A stretch of 53,324 nt of DNA from Chitinispirillia bacterium (GTDB lineage Bacteria; Fibrobacterota; Chitinivibrionia; Chitinivibrionales; Chitinispirillaceae), in the NCBI GenBank assembly GCA_009784115.1, contig WRCH01000005.1:1-53324 (forward strand), given 5' to 3'. The notes below the pieces were generated by a model. It searched no databases and had not been told where the DNA came from. It saw only the letters and a list, made by a program, of their open reading frames with translations. Of this stretch, positions 7,703-15,779 are shown piece after piece. Every line of letters starts with the position of its first letter. Within the stretch, counting starts at the first letter, position 1. Made by a program: the position numbers and the translations under genes.

Positions 7703-10700
7703 ATGGACAAACTTGTCAGGCTTATAACAGCAGCAGTATGCGGTGCAATATTAGCTGCGCCGGTTATGGCGCAAACGCCCAATACTAATTGGTTCAGGTA
7801 TACCGCAAGAGACACAAACTATACTATTTCTACCGCAGATCAATTGGCGGGGTTGGCGCGGATAGTTAATGGGACTTGGGGAGGGAGTCCGGCGAGTTGG
7901 AATTTTTCGGGTGATACTGTTACCCTTGCCGGTGAGATAAATTTATCCGGTTATGCGGCTGGCGGCGGTTGGACGCCGATAGGCCGAAACGGTGATTTTT
8001 CATTCGCCGGGACATTTAACGGCCGCGGGAATGTTATAAGAAATCTCACTATTAACCGTCCCGATTCAAATTATCAAGGATTATTCGGTTATATTGCCGG
8101 TTTTGGCAGTAATGTGAGAAACCTTGGACTTGTTGGGGTAAATATTGTCGGCGGCGGCGATTTGGGCGGTGATCTGCGTAATTATGGTAATGTGGGCGCT
8201 GTGGCAGGATATGTTGAACGCGGCAGTATGGTCAACTGCTATGTCACCGGCAGAGTTGAAGGTATTATTAATGTGGGCGGTTTAGCGGGATTTGTTGTTT
8301 TGGGCGGCAGTGTGGTTAACAGCTACTCCTTGGCTGACGTAAGCGGGAATGACCGCATCGGCGGTATTGCAGGATATCTTTCTAACAGCAGTGTAGCCAA
8401 TTGCTACGCCGCCGGTTTGATTGACGGTAATATGCACGTGGGCGGTATTGTTGGAGATTTTAATTCAGGCAGTGTGACTTTATGCGCCGCGCTAAATTCA
8501 GATGTAAGAGGAAACAGCCATACGGGGCGTATAGTTGGTGGAACCGGTGTCGGCACACTAACGGGCAATGCCGCTTTTACAGGAATGAAAAATAAAGCGG
8601 GCGATGTTTTTTGGAATAAAGAGGGTGCGTCAGATATTGACGGGGTAAGAATCACAGTTGCCGATATCAGGGCAGACAATACCGTCGGCAGCCGTTTTAC
8701 ATCCGCAAATGGATGGACTGTTGGAAACGGCAGGCTGCCCGGACTCTTTGGCGCGGCAGTAGATTTTCCTTCCCATTTGGAGACGGTGACAGATACGACA
8801 GTATACGGTGTAACTGTATCGCCTGCTTCCGAAAGTGTGATGGGGGGTGCGGTTAGAACCGTACAGTTTACCGCGGATGTCCGCACCGAGAGTACGACCA
8901 AAACTGTGACATGGAGCGTGTCAGGTAAAACATCGGCTTCAACAGAAATAAACACGTCTGCAGGGCTGCTCGCCATCGCGGCGGATGAACCGGCGGGAGT
9001 ACTTACCGTTACCGCGGCGTCGGTTGTAGATAGTATGGTATCCGCTTTTGCTTCGGTGACTGTCGTAGGCGTACATTACGGCTGGTATCTTAATAATTCC
9101 GGCGCGTCAAACTTTACTGTCAGTACCGCCGAAGAGCTTGCCGGTCTTGCGGATATCGTTAATGGAACTTGGGGAAGGAGTCCGGCGAGAGATGACTTCT
9201 CAGGCAAAACGATTACGCTTGCTAATGATCTTGATTTGAGTTTGTTTGATAACTGGGTGCCTATTGGGGATGACTTGGGCCGGGAATTCCGCGGCATATT
9301 TGACGGCGGCAATAAAGTTATAAGCAATCTTACGATTAATCGTCCCGATTCAAGGGATGCTCAAGGTTTGTTTGGTAATATCGGTCCAAATGGGGTTGTG
9401 AGAAATCTTGGACTTGTTGGGGTGAATATAGTTGGGGAAGAGTTTGTTGGCGGTGTGGTTGGTTATGTTTATAACGGCAGTGTGGTCAATTGCTATGTTA
9501 CCGGTACCGTTGCAGGTATTGGATCCGTAGGCGGTATTGTTGGGTTTCTTGCTGAGGGCAGTGTAACCAACTGTTATTCTGCCGGTACGGTTACAGGTTC
9601 TCATTCGCATATCGGCGGTATTGCCGGAATTATTGTTCGCAACAGCAGTGTTGCGAACTGCTATTCTATTAGTACAGTTAGCAGTACCGGAGCTTATCCG
9701 CTAATAGGCGGTATTGTGGGATGGGGCGGAGAGGAGCCCGTTTTTGGGGATGGAAGCAGTGTCAGCTACTGCGCCGCGCTTAATCCTGAGGTAAGAGGAG
9801 CCGGTATGCCCGGTGCGGCGGACGGACGCGTGGTCGGAGAAATTATCGGTCCCGGAGTTACACTTGCAAATAATACCGCTTTTATAGGGCTTAGAAATAG
9901 CCGCGGCACTATCACATGGAACAATACGGGCGCAGACAAAAAAGACGGCGAAGCTATTAGTGCCGCAGATCTCAAAGCAGATGGAACCATCGGCGGCCGC
10001 TTTACCGCCGGTAATGGCTGGACAGTTGAAGACGGCAAGCTGCCCGGCCTCTTCGGCAAGACTGTGGATATACCTGCGCATTTGGAGCTTATCACTACGG
10101 TTATTGATCACCTTAATTATAACATTGCGCTTGTGGATTACACCGGCAGTGCGCAGCCCGTTACTGTCACGGCGAAAGATGGCATTGGATTAGGCGCGAT
10201 TACGGTTAGTTATAATGGCAGTACCGCAGTTCCCGTAAACGCCGGAACATACGCCGTTACAGTAAGCATCGCCCAAAGCGCCGCCTACAGCGCGGCGGAG
10301 TTTTCTTTGGGTGTTTATTTTATCAGAAGGGCTAATCCTGATGTTCCGCCTGTTCCCGAAGGTCTCACAGCGGTTTTTGGTCAAACATTGACAAGCGCAG
10401 CGCTTCCCGACGGCTGGTCGTGGATGAGTGAAACCGCATCTGTCGGCAATGCGGGCGAGCAGACTCATAAGGCGGAGTTTACGCCGCTGGATACCGCTAA
10501 TTTTAATACGATGCCGAATAGAGATGTAAAAGTGACAGTAGCGAAAGCTAATCCAACCATCCCCGAAGCTCCCGCCGGCTTAACAGCGGCTTTCGGTCAG
10601 ACATTAGCCGGCGTAACATTGACAAACGGCTTTACGTGGATGGATGCAACTGTATCGGTCGGCGGCATAGGCGAGCAGACGCATAAGGCGAAATTTACGC

Positions 10701-12274
10701 CCTCAGATATCGCTAATTTTAACATAATGGAGAATATTGACGTAACGGTGACAGTTGGCAAAGCGAGTTATAATATGGCCGGGATAACTTTTGCAGACAG
10801 ATCTGTTGCATACAACGCCGCTGAGCACAATATTTTAATAGGCGGAAATTTACCGTCAGGCGTATCGGTATCATACACCGGTAACGGTCAGGCTAATGCC
10901 GGAGAGTATCAGATAACAGCGGTATTTACGGTTGCCGACTCTGCTACACATAATATCCCTGCGTCAATGACGGCAACGCTTACCATAACAAAAATTAATC
11001 CGGCAGTTCCGTCAGCTCCCGCAGGTCTCGCAGCGGTTTTTGGTCAGACACTGGCAAGTATCGCGTTGACAGACGGCTTTGCTTGGATGGATGAAAGCGC
11101 ATCTGTCGGCAATGCCGGAACGCAGACGCATCAGGTGAAATTTACACCGCCCAATATCATTAATTACAACGTGATTACAAACATTAACGTAACGGTGGAA
11201 GTAGCCAGGGCAGACCCGATCTTCACAGCTCCTGCAGGTCTCGCAGCGGTTTATGGTCAGACGCTGTTTCATGTAACATTGACCGGCGGCTGGTCGTGGA
11301 TGGGAGGAACAGCAGCATTATTAACGCCTGTCGGCAGCGCCGGTCCTCAAACGCACAAGGCTATGTTCACGCCGTCAAATACTGCTAATTACAATGTGAT
11401 GACAGATATTGACGTGACGATTACCGTAGCCAAAGCTAACCCGGCTGTTTCGGCAGTTCCAACAGGTCTTACAGCGGTTTTTGGTCAAACATTAGCGGAT
11501 GTAGTATTAACAGGCGCTTGGTCTTGGATGGATGAAACCGAAGAGGTCGGCAGTGCGGGTCCGCAGACGCATCAGGCGAAATTTACGCCGTCTGATATTG
11601 CTAATTTTAACGTGATGACAAATATCGATGTAACGGTGACGGTAGGCAAAGCAAGCTACGACATGAGCGCCATAACTTTTGCGGACAAGTCTGTTGAGTA
11701 TGACAGCGCGGCGCACAGTATTTACATCAGCGGAGAATTGCCGGCGGGCGTATCTGTATCATACACGGGTAACGGACAGAGCGATATTGGAGAGTATCAG
11801 ATAACAGCGGCATTTACGGTTGCCGACGCTGTCAACTATAACATTCCATCACCAATGACAGCAAAGCTGACAATAGCTAAAACGCAATCGGTTCTGTCAC
11901 ACAACCGTATTGTCCCAAATACACAACCGCAAACGGATACGAAGGACGTCTCTCAAGATGACGCGTTGTCAAGCCAATTCACAGCAGGCCCGAATCCTGC
12001 CGCAAGATCATCCGGCAAGGTTGATTTCTTCCGTCAAGGCAAGCGGATTGACAACGCGGTGTTTACGATTTTCGATGCTTCTGGTAATGCGGTAAACAAG
12101 GTAACTGTGAAAGATAATGCGATTGGTGATCAGTCAAGACGTTTGGTCGGTTCGTGGAATCTGAAAGACACAAAGGGCCGTGCTGTAGCAGAGGGGACGT
12201 ATCTTGTCAGAGGTGTTATCACCGCGTCTGACGGAAAAAGAGAGCGGGTATCTTTGATTCTTGGCGTGAGATAA
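7703..12274 (+). CDS. Giant secreted GLUG/MBG repeat protein with C-terminal sorting-like domain
   Basis: A 1523-residue exported protein, probably a surface adhesin. The start at 7703 gives a clean signal peptide (MDKLVRLITAAVCGAILAAP, cleavage near AQ). Two long modules follow, at about residues 25-365 and 465-800, each beginning with a W-rich strand and TADQLAGLA-like motif and continuing into GLUG repeats (VGGLAGF, GGIAGYL, SVANCYAAG). A bacterial Ig-like domain lies between them. Residues of about 810-1405 hold MBG-like Ig repeats: five copies built on AVFGQTL, GWSWM, QTHKA and FTPSDIANFN, and two copies starting near ITFADRSV. The last 95 residues (AGPNPAARS, FDASGNAVNK, GRAVAEGTYLVRG) form a FlgD-Ig-like domain as used for outer-membrane export in Fibrobacteres. 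A start at 7631 is also open but masks the signal peptide. The substrate is unknown. Confidence 0.85.
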   Translation: MDKLVRLITAAVCGAILAAPVMAQTPNTNWFRYTARDTNYTISTADQLAGLARIVNGTWGGSPASWNFSGDTVTLAGEINLSGYAAGGGWTPIGRNGDFSFAGTFNGRGNVIRNLTINRPDSNYQGLFGYIAGFGSNVRNLGLVGVNIVGGGDLGGDLRNYGNVGAVAGYVERGSMVNCYVTGRVEGIINVGGLAGFVVLGGSVVNSYSLADVSGNDRIGGIAGYLSNSSVANCYAAGLIDGNMHVGGIVGDFNSGSVTLCAALNSDVRGNSHTGRIVGGTGVGTLTGNAAFTGMKNKAGDVFWNKEGASDIDGVRITVADIRADNTVGSRFTSANGWTVGNGRLPGLFGAAVDFPSHLETVTDTTVYGVTVSPASESVMGGAVRTVQFTADVRTESTTKTVTWSVSGKTSASTEINTSAGLLAIAADEPAGVLTVTAASVVDSMVSAFASVTVVGVHYGWYLNNSGASNFTVSTAEELAGLADIVNGTWGRSPARDDFSGKTITLANDLDLSLFDNWVPIGDDLGREFRGIFDGGNKVISNLTINRPDSRDAQGLFGNIGPNGVVRNLGLVGVNIVGEEFVGGVVGYVYNGSVVNCYVTGTVAGIGSVGGIVGFLAEGSVTNCYSAGTVTGSHSHIGGIAGIIVRNSSVANCYSISTVSSTGAYPLIGGIVGWGGEEPVFGDGSSVSYCAALNPEVRGAGMPGAADGRVVGEIIGPGVTLANNTAFIGLRNSRGTITWNNTGADKKDGEAISAADLKADGTIGGRFTAGNGWTVEDGKLPGLFGKTVDIPAHLELITTVIDHLNYNIALVDYTGSAQPVTVTAKDGIGLGAITVSYNGSTAVPVNAGTYAVTVSIAQSAAYSAAEFSLGVYFIRRANPDVPPVPEGLTAVFGQTLTSAALPDGWSWMSETASVGNAGEQTHKAEFTPLDTANFNTMPNRDVKVTVAKANPTIPEAPAGLTAAFGQTLAGVTLTNGFTWMDATVSVGGIGEQTHKAKFTPSDIANFNIMENIDVTVTVGKASYNMAGITFADRSVAYNAAEHNILIGGNLPSGVSVSYTGNGQANAGEYQITAVFTVADSATHNIPASMTATLTITKINPAVPSAPAGLAAVFGQTLASIALTDGFAWMDESASVGNAGTQTHQVKFTPPNIINYNVITNINVTVEVARADPIFTAPAGLAAVYGQTLFHVTLTGGWSWMGGTAALLTPVGSAGPQTHKAMFTPSNTANYNVMTDIDVTITVAKANPAVSAVPTGLTAVFGQTLADVVLTGAWSWMDETEEVGSAGPQTHQAKFTPSDIANFNVMTNIDVTVTVGKASYDMSAITFADKSVEYDSAAHSIYISGELPAGVSVSYTGNGQSDIGEYQITAAFTVADAVNYNIPSPMTAKLTIAKTQSVLSHNRIVPNTQPQTDTKDVSQDDALSSQFTAGPNPAARSSGKVDFFRQGKRIDNAVFTIFDASGNAVNKVTVKDNAIGDQSRRLVGSWNLKDTKGRAVAEGTYLVRGVITASDGKRERVSLILGVR

Positions 12275-12380
12275 TATACTGAATAACGGCATAAATCTGC
12301 ACTGCACCGCACGCAGCTGCACGCAGGGCCGTGAGGTTGCTTAGCGGCACAGTGTCAATTTATGCCGTGAAGCGTTATAA
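12275..12380 (+). repeat. MITE-like repeat family B, copy 1
   Basis: Starts with TATACTG directly after the stop codon of the giant protein gene. The arms AACGGCATAAATCTGCACTG and CAGTGTCAATTTATGCCGT are inverted, and the middle contains CCGCACGCAGCTGCACGCAG and TTGCTTAGCGGCA. No coding potential. Confidence 0.8.
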
Positions 12381-12434
12381 AACCCCGGGGCATGGTTTGC
12401 AAAGGACTCGCTTCAGGATGTATCTTTATTAATT

Positions 12435-13409
12435 ATGAGATTCCTCCCGTCATTGACAGCATTTTTTATTTTTACAGGCGCGCTTAACGTTTTTGCCGTT
12501 GATTCGGTCAGCGCCGCCGACCGCCTTGAGCTTCGTCAGCGTCTTGACTCTCTTGAGGTTGAGAAGCAGACCCTTAAGCGTATGGGCAAGCCGCTCTCGG
12601 AACTTGAGAGCGCCGCTTCGCAGCTTCGCGATACGCTTAAGGCTCTGCGCGGACACACCGCCCCCTCATCAGCGGCCTCCTCCGATAAAAGTTTTTCGCT
12701 TCCATTTGCGCTTCCGTTCTCTCTCCCGTCATGGGTTTCGCAGATCTCATCATTTACGCCGCGCAACGCCTTTGACTGGTTCATTGTGGCGGTCGGCGTT
12801 GTTGCGCTGCTATCAGGTTTTCTGCTTGTAATAGGTATTATTTATACCGCGAGAGCGAAAAAACGCCGCGCCCGCGCCGCCGCGCCAAAGGCCAAGTCAA
12901 AGGATAAACCAAAAGAAAAACCTGTAAGCAAGCGGATAAATTTAGCGCCTCAGGAGAACTATCCCGCCGCCCTTGCGCCTGAGATCCCAAAAATTACGCC
13001 GATGCCCGCGCCGGCCCCAACATCTGCCGCCGCGCCTCAAACCCCGCCTCCCGCTTTCGGCGGATATGATTTTTCAGGGCGGCTGAACGGGCAGCTTAAA
13101 ACCGAAGCGCGGGATAAAAAAGAGATCTCAAACGACGATAAAGTTTTAGCTCTTCTGCGCGACCGCATACTCGCAGCTCCCGACCCGCAGAAAGAGACCG
13201 CGGCCACACCGCTGTTTGTCACCGCCGATCAGCCTCCTCCGCCTCCGCCGAAAATGGCTCCCGCATCTATAGCGCCCCCCGCCGGCGCAAGTGCGCAGGA
13301 ACTTATCATGGCCGCGTCACAGGAGGGGCTAAACGCGCAGGAGATCTCCAAACGCCATCAAATAAGTATCGATCAGGTTAATCTGATTTTGCGAATGGCG
13401 AAAAAATGA
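12435..13409 (+). CDS. Signal/membrane protein with coiled coil and C-terminal HTH-like segment
   Basis: A 324-residue protein. An N-terminal signal (MRFLPSLTAFFIFTGALNVF) is followed by a probable short coiled coil at about 25-70 rich in LE/LD heptads, a Ser/Pro spacer, then a transmembrane helix at about 115-137 (WFIVAVGVVALLSGFLLVIG). Past the membrane come a very basic stretch and Pro/Ala-rich linkers. The last 40 residues (ELIMAASQEGLNAQEISKRH, then QISIDQVNLILRM) resemble the small HTH that ends DUF6115/DUF2802-type proteins. It is first in a three-gene operon, since the next gene starts 1 nt after its stop. The Shine-Dalgarno sequence is weak. The role is unknown, and the HTH suggests protein or DNA binding on the cytoplasmic side. 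Confidence 0.75.
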   Translation: MRFLPSLTAFFIFTGALNVFAVDSVSAADRLELRQRLDSLEVEKQTLKRMGKPLSELESAASQLRDTLKALRGHTAPSSAASSDKSFSLPFALPFSLPSWVSQISSFTPRNAFDWFIVAVGVVALLSGFLLVIGIIYTARAKKRRARAAAPKAKSKDKPKEKPVSKRINLAPQENYPAALAPEIPKITPMPAPAPTSAAAPQTPPPAFGGYDFSGRLNGQLKTEARDKKEISNDDKVLALLRDRILAAPDPQKETAATPLFVTADQPPPPPPKMAPASIAPPAGASAQELIMAASQEGLNAQEISKRHQISIDQVNLILRMAKK

Positions 13410-13410
13410 T

Positions 13411-14229
13411 ATGTCCGCCCCCCACCTAACCATAACCGACAAAACCATCCTGAAAAAATTTCTCAATAAATTTGGTATCGATCCGCAAAAATCAGGTGTT
13501 GATCTGCTGATTAACTCTGTAGGTGACGCGTTTTCCCATGTCCCATATGAAAATCTCACAAAAATTATAAAGGCCGACGCGCTTCTCCATCCCAAATCTG
13601 CCATGCGTTATCCTGATGAGGTGATTGGGGATTATCTGCGTTTTGGAAGCGGGGGGACTTGCTTTTCGCTCACCGCCGCCATAACCGCGGTTTACTGCGC
13701 TTTGGGGGTAGACGCGTATCCGATTCTTGCAGACCGCCACTACGGGGCCGATACTCACAGCGCGGTTATTATTTTCAGGGACGGGCGCGTCTCTCTTATT
13801 GATCCGGGGTATCTGCTTTTTATACCGGTTCTTCTATATAATAATGAGTCTTCGATTGTCGATACCGGTACCAACAGTATAGAGCTGAAACCGATAAAAA
13901 ACGGTGAAGCCGTTGAGCTTTACACAACTTATAGGAATAATAGAAAAATGCGGCTTACCTATAAGATCGCGCCCGCGGATCCGGGGCACTTCGCCCGTGT
14001 GTGGGAGAGCTCTTTTGCATGGGAGATGATGAGTTATCCGGTGCTTACAAGGCGCACGGCAGGCGCTCAGCACTATTTGCAGGGAAAAAAGTTGGCGGTT
14101 TATACCGGCGAAAACAGCAGTCGAACTGTTTTTGATGATGACAATGTTAGAGGCGAAGCTATCGCGGCAACATTTGGGATTGATCCGCAAATCATAAAAA
14201 AAGCGTTGGAGATAACCAAAAATGGCTGA
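13411..14229 (+). CDS. Arylamine N-acetyltransferase-like cysteine enzyme
   Basis: A 272-residue soluble protein with the Cys-His-Asp triad layout of the NAT/transglutaminase-like fold: C84 in GGTCFSLTAA, H116 in DTHSAVI and D131 in LIDPGY. NAT enzymes carry the same order (R-G-G-x-C, H, D) and transfer acyl groups from CoA. Here the loop reads GSGGTCF and the C-terminal domain is divergent, so the substrate cannot be named. It may instead be an uncharacterised transglutaminase-like family. It starts 1 nt after the preceding stop and overlaps the DUF4416 gene by 8 nt, so translation is probably coupled. Confidence 0.65.
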   Translation: MSAPHLTITDKTILKKFLNKFGIDPQKSGVDLLINSVGDAFSHVPYENLTKIIKADALLHPKSAMRYPDEVIGDYLRFGSGGTCFSLTAAITAVYCALGVDAYPILADRHYGADTHSAVIIFRDGRVSLIDPGYLLFIPVLLYNNESSIVDTGTNSIELKPIKNGEAVELYTTYRNNRKMRLTYKIAPADPGHFARVWESSFAWEMMSYPVLTRRTAGAQHYLQGKKLAVYTGENSSRTVFDDDNVRGEAIAATFGIDPQIIKKALEITKNG

Positions 14230-14749
14230 AATAAAAGAGGTATCGCCGGTAAAATATTTCGCCGCGATTCTCTATAGGGATAAAACTGCTTTCGAACAAG
14301 CAGTTCACGCTATTGAGGAGAGGTGGGGGAGTATCGATATCACCGGCAAAGACCGCCTCTTTGATGTAACCGCCTACTACGAACCGGAGATGGGTTCGCC
14401 GCTCTTTCGCCGTCTTGTGTCTTTTCATAGTCTTTTTTGTCCTTCTCTTTTGGCTGATATAAAAATCGCCTGCAATGAGATAGAGCAAAAATTATCTGTC
14501 AACAGCAAAAGAACCGTAAACATAGACGCCGGATACCTTGACCATAACAAAGTTTTATTGGCCTCCGCAAAGGAAGCGGGCCAAAAAATATATATGGGAA
14601 AAGGGATCTACGCCGACCTCGCCGGCCGCTACAAAGCGGGCCGCTATCAGCCTTTCGAATGGTCTTTTCCCGATTTTAGAGACGGCCGGTACGATAGTGA
14701 ACTTTTGAAAATGCGTACAGAATATCTTAAGCAAATTAAAATTCATTAA
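14222..14749 (+). CDS. DUF4416 family protein
   Basis: A 175-residue soluble protein with the DUF4416 pattern over its whole length: PVKYFAAILYRD near the start, FDVTAYYEPEMGSPLFRRLVSF, LADIKIACNEIE, VNIDAGYLDHNKVLLASAK and IYMGKGIYADLAGRYKAGRY, then FPDFR near the end. The molecular function of this family is not established as far as I know. It is the last gene of the operon, overlapping the NAT-like gene by 8 nt, and is followed within 10 nt by a promoter for the next secreted protein. Confidence 0.85.
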   Translation: MAEIKEVSPVKYFAAILYRDKTAFEQAVHAIEERWGSIDITGKDRLFDVTAYYEPEMGSPLFRRLVSFHSLFCPSLLADIKIACNEIEQKLSVNSKRTVNIDAGYLDHNKVLLASAKEAGQKIYMGKGIYADLAGRYKAGRYQPFEWSFPDFRDGRYDSELLKMRTEYLKQIKIH

Positions 14750-14757
14750 AAAAATAT

Positions 14758-14785
14758 TTGACTTTTTTGCGCCGTAGGATATAAT
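14758..14785 (+). promoter_or_regulatory. Sigma-70-type promoter for the Cys-rich secreted protein
   Basis: TTGACT (14758-14763), 16 nt, TATAAT (14780-14785). The predicted start of transcription near 14792 leaves a leader of about 50 nt before ATG 14845. Confidence 0.65.
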
Positions 14786-14844
14786 ATAAAATGACATATT
14801 ATTGTTTTAACTATCTTTTGATTTTTAGATTAAAGGAGTTTTGT

Positions 14845-15711
14845 ATGATTAAAAGGTTCTCTTTGAAGCAGTTGGCGTTAGGGTTTGCCATGATTTTGAC
14901 GGTTGCGTCGCCGATTTTAAGCGCTCCGTGTTTGGAGAGCGGCGTACCCGTGTTCTGCCAATGGAGCAGCGGCTGTTTCGACTTAGACAATGAGAAAGAG
15001 AATCCGAATCATTTGGGTTGTGATCAGCTTATCGACCGTTGCCGTTATCAGGGCGGAATTTTATACAGAGGCGTTACGCTTAGTGCGGCAAACGATTGGG
15101 GTGCAGGCCGTCAGTGCCGCGATCTTGGCGGCCAAAGGGTTGACGGCGCGAGATTCTGCCTCAAAATTTATGAACCTGCCGGTTCTTCCAGCAGGTGCAG
15201 GCCGATCGGTCCCGATAGTCCTGTTGCCACCGACTTTATATGTACTAACCATGAGGGTGGTATAGTGGTTGACGATTGCAACGCTCTCACTTTTGTATGC
15301 AATTTCGGCGACGGCTACTGTGATCCTATTCCGGGGCCTTGGGCTGCCACCCCGCTTCAATGTGCTGATGCCGGCGGTTCAGTTCTGCAAACCTGTCCCA
15401 CGAGCGTTTGTCCCTTTGGCCGCTCTATGCAGGCGGCTTCCGCTCCTCTTCGCGCTTCTTACGTTAGAGGCGGTGTTGTCTCGGTAAGCTGGAAATCCGC
15501 TTCAAATATTTCAAACGGTACGATTTCTCTTATAAATATTAAGGGTACAGCAGTCGCTTCAACGCCTATAAGCGCTGGCAGCGCAAGCATCAGCGCAAAG
15601 CTTGGTATTAAACAGACGCTGCCTGCCGGTATGTACTTTGTACGCGTAAACGCGAACGATGTAAACGGCAGACGGATTGTTCAGCAAATCCCTGTAACCA
15701 TAGTAAGATAA
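14845..15711 (+). CDS. Cys-rich secreted protein with C-terminal sorting-like domain
   Basis: A 288-residue exported protein. The start at 14845 has AAAGGAG 6 nt upstream and gives a signal peptide (KQLALGFAMILTVASPILSA). An upstream in-frame start at 14791 has no Shine-Dalgarno sequence. The mature N-terminal part (about 25-195) is rich in Cys and Gly with many spaced cysteines (CLESGVPVFC, SSGCFDLDN, CDQLIDRC, DGYCDPIPG), suggesting disulfides after export. The last 90 residues are Ser/Val-rich beta strands ending LPAGMYFVRVNAND then a VTIVR tail, which resembles type IX secretion C-terminal domains. I do not recognise the Cys-rich part. It lies upstream of the fibro-slime gene, separated by palindromes. 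Confidence 0.8.
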   Translation: MIKRFSLKQLALGFAMILTVASPILSAPCLESGVPVFCQWSSGCFDLDNEKENPNHLGCDQLIDRCRYQGGILYRGVTLSAANDWGAGRQCRDLGGQRVDGARFCLKIYEPAGSSSRCRPIGPDSPVATDFICTNHEGGIVVDDCNALTFVCNFGDGYCDPIPGPWAATPLQCADAGGSVLQTCPTSVCPFGRSMQAASAPLRASYVRGGVVSVSWKSASNISNGTISLINIKGTAVASTPISAGSASISAKLGIKQTLPAGMYFVRVNANDVNGRRIVQQIPVTIVR

Positions 15712-15718
15712 ATATTCC

Positions 15719-15761
15719 GCACCCCATCAGGGGTGCAAAATTGCGGCCCCGGCCCGGGGCC
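15719..15761. repeat. Intergenic palindromes, family A
   Basis: GCACCCCATCAGGGGTGC at 15719-15736 and GGCCCCGGCCCGGGGCC at 15745-15761. They sit between two secreted-protein genes and could form stable hairpins in the transcript, but lack a U-tract. Confidence 0.75.
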
Positions 15762-15779
15762 TATCATAGAGGGGGAGCC

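Noticed and set aside
8404-8976. 190-residue minus-strand frame inside the giant GLUG protein
   Set aside because: Antisense to repeat-rich coding sequence with a clear plus-strand product; no independent signals.
12130-12322. Minus-strand frames over repeat family B
   Set aside because: Similar short frames recur at other repeat copies because the repeat itself is open; no coding signal.
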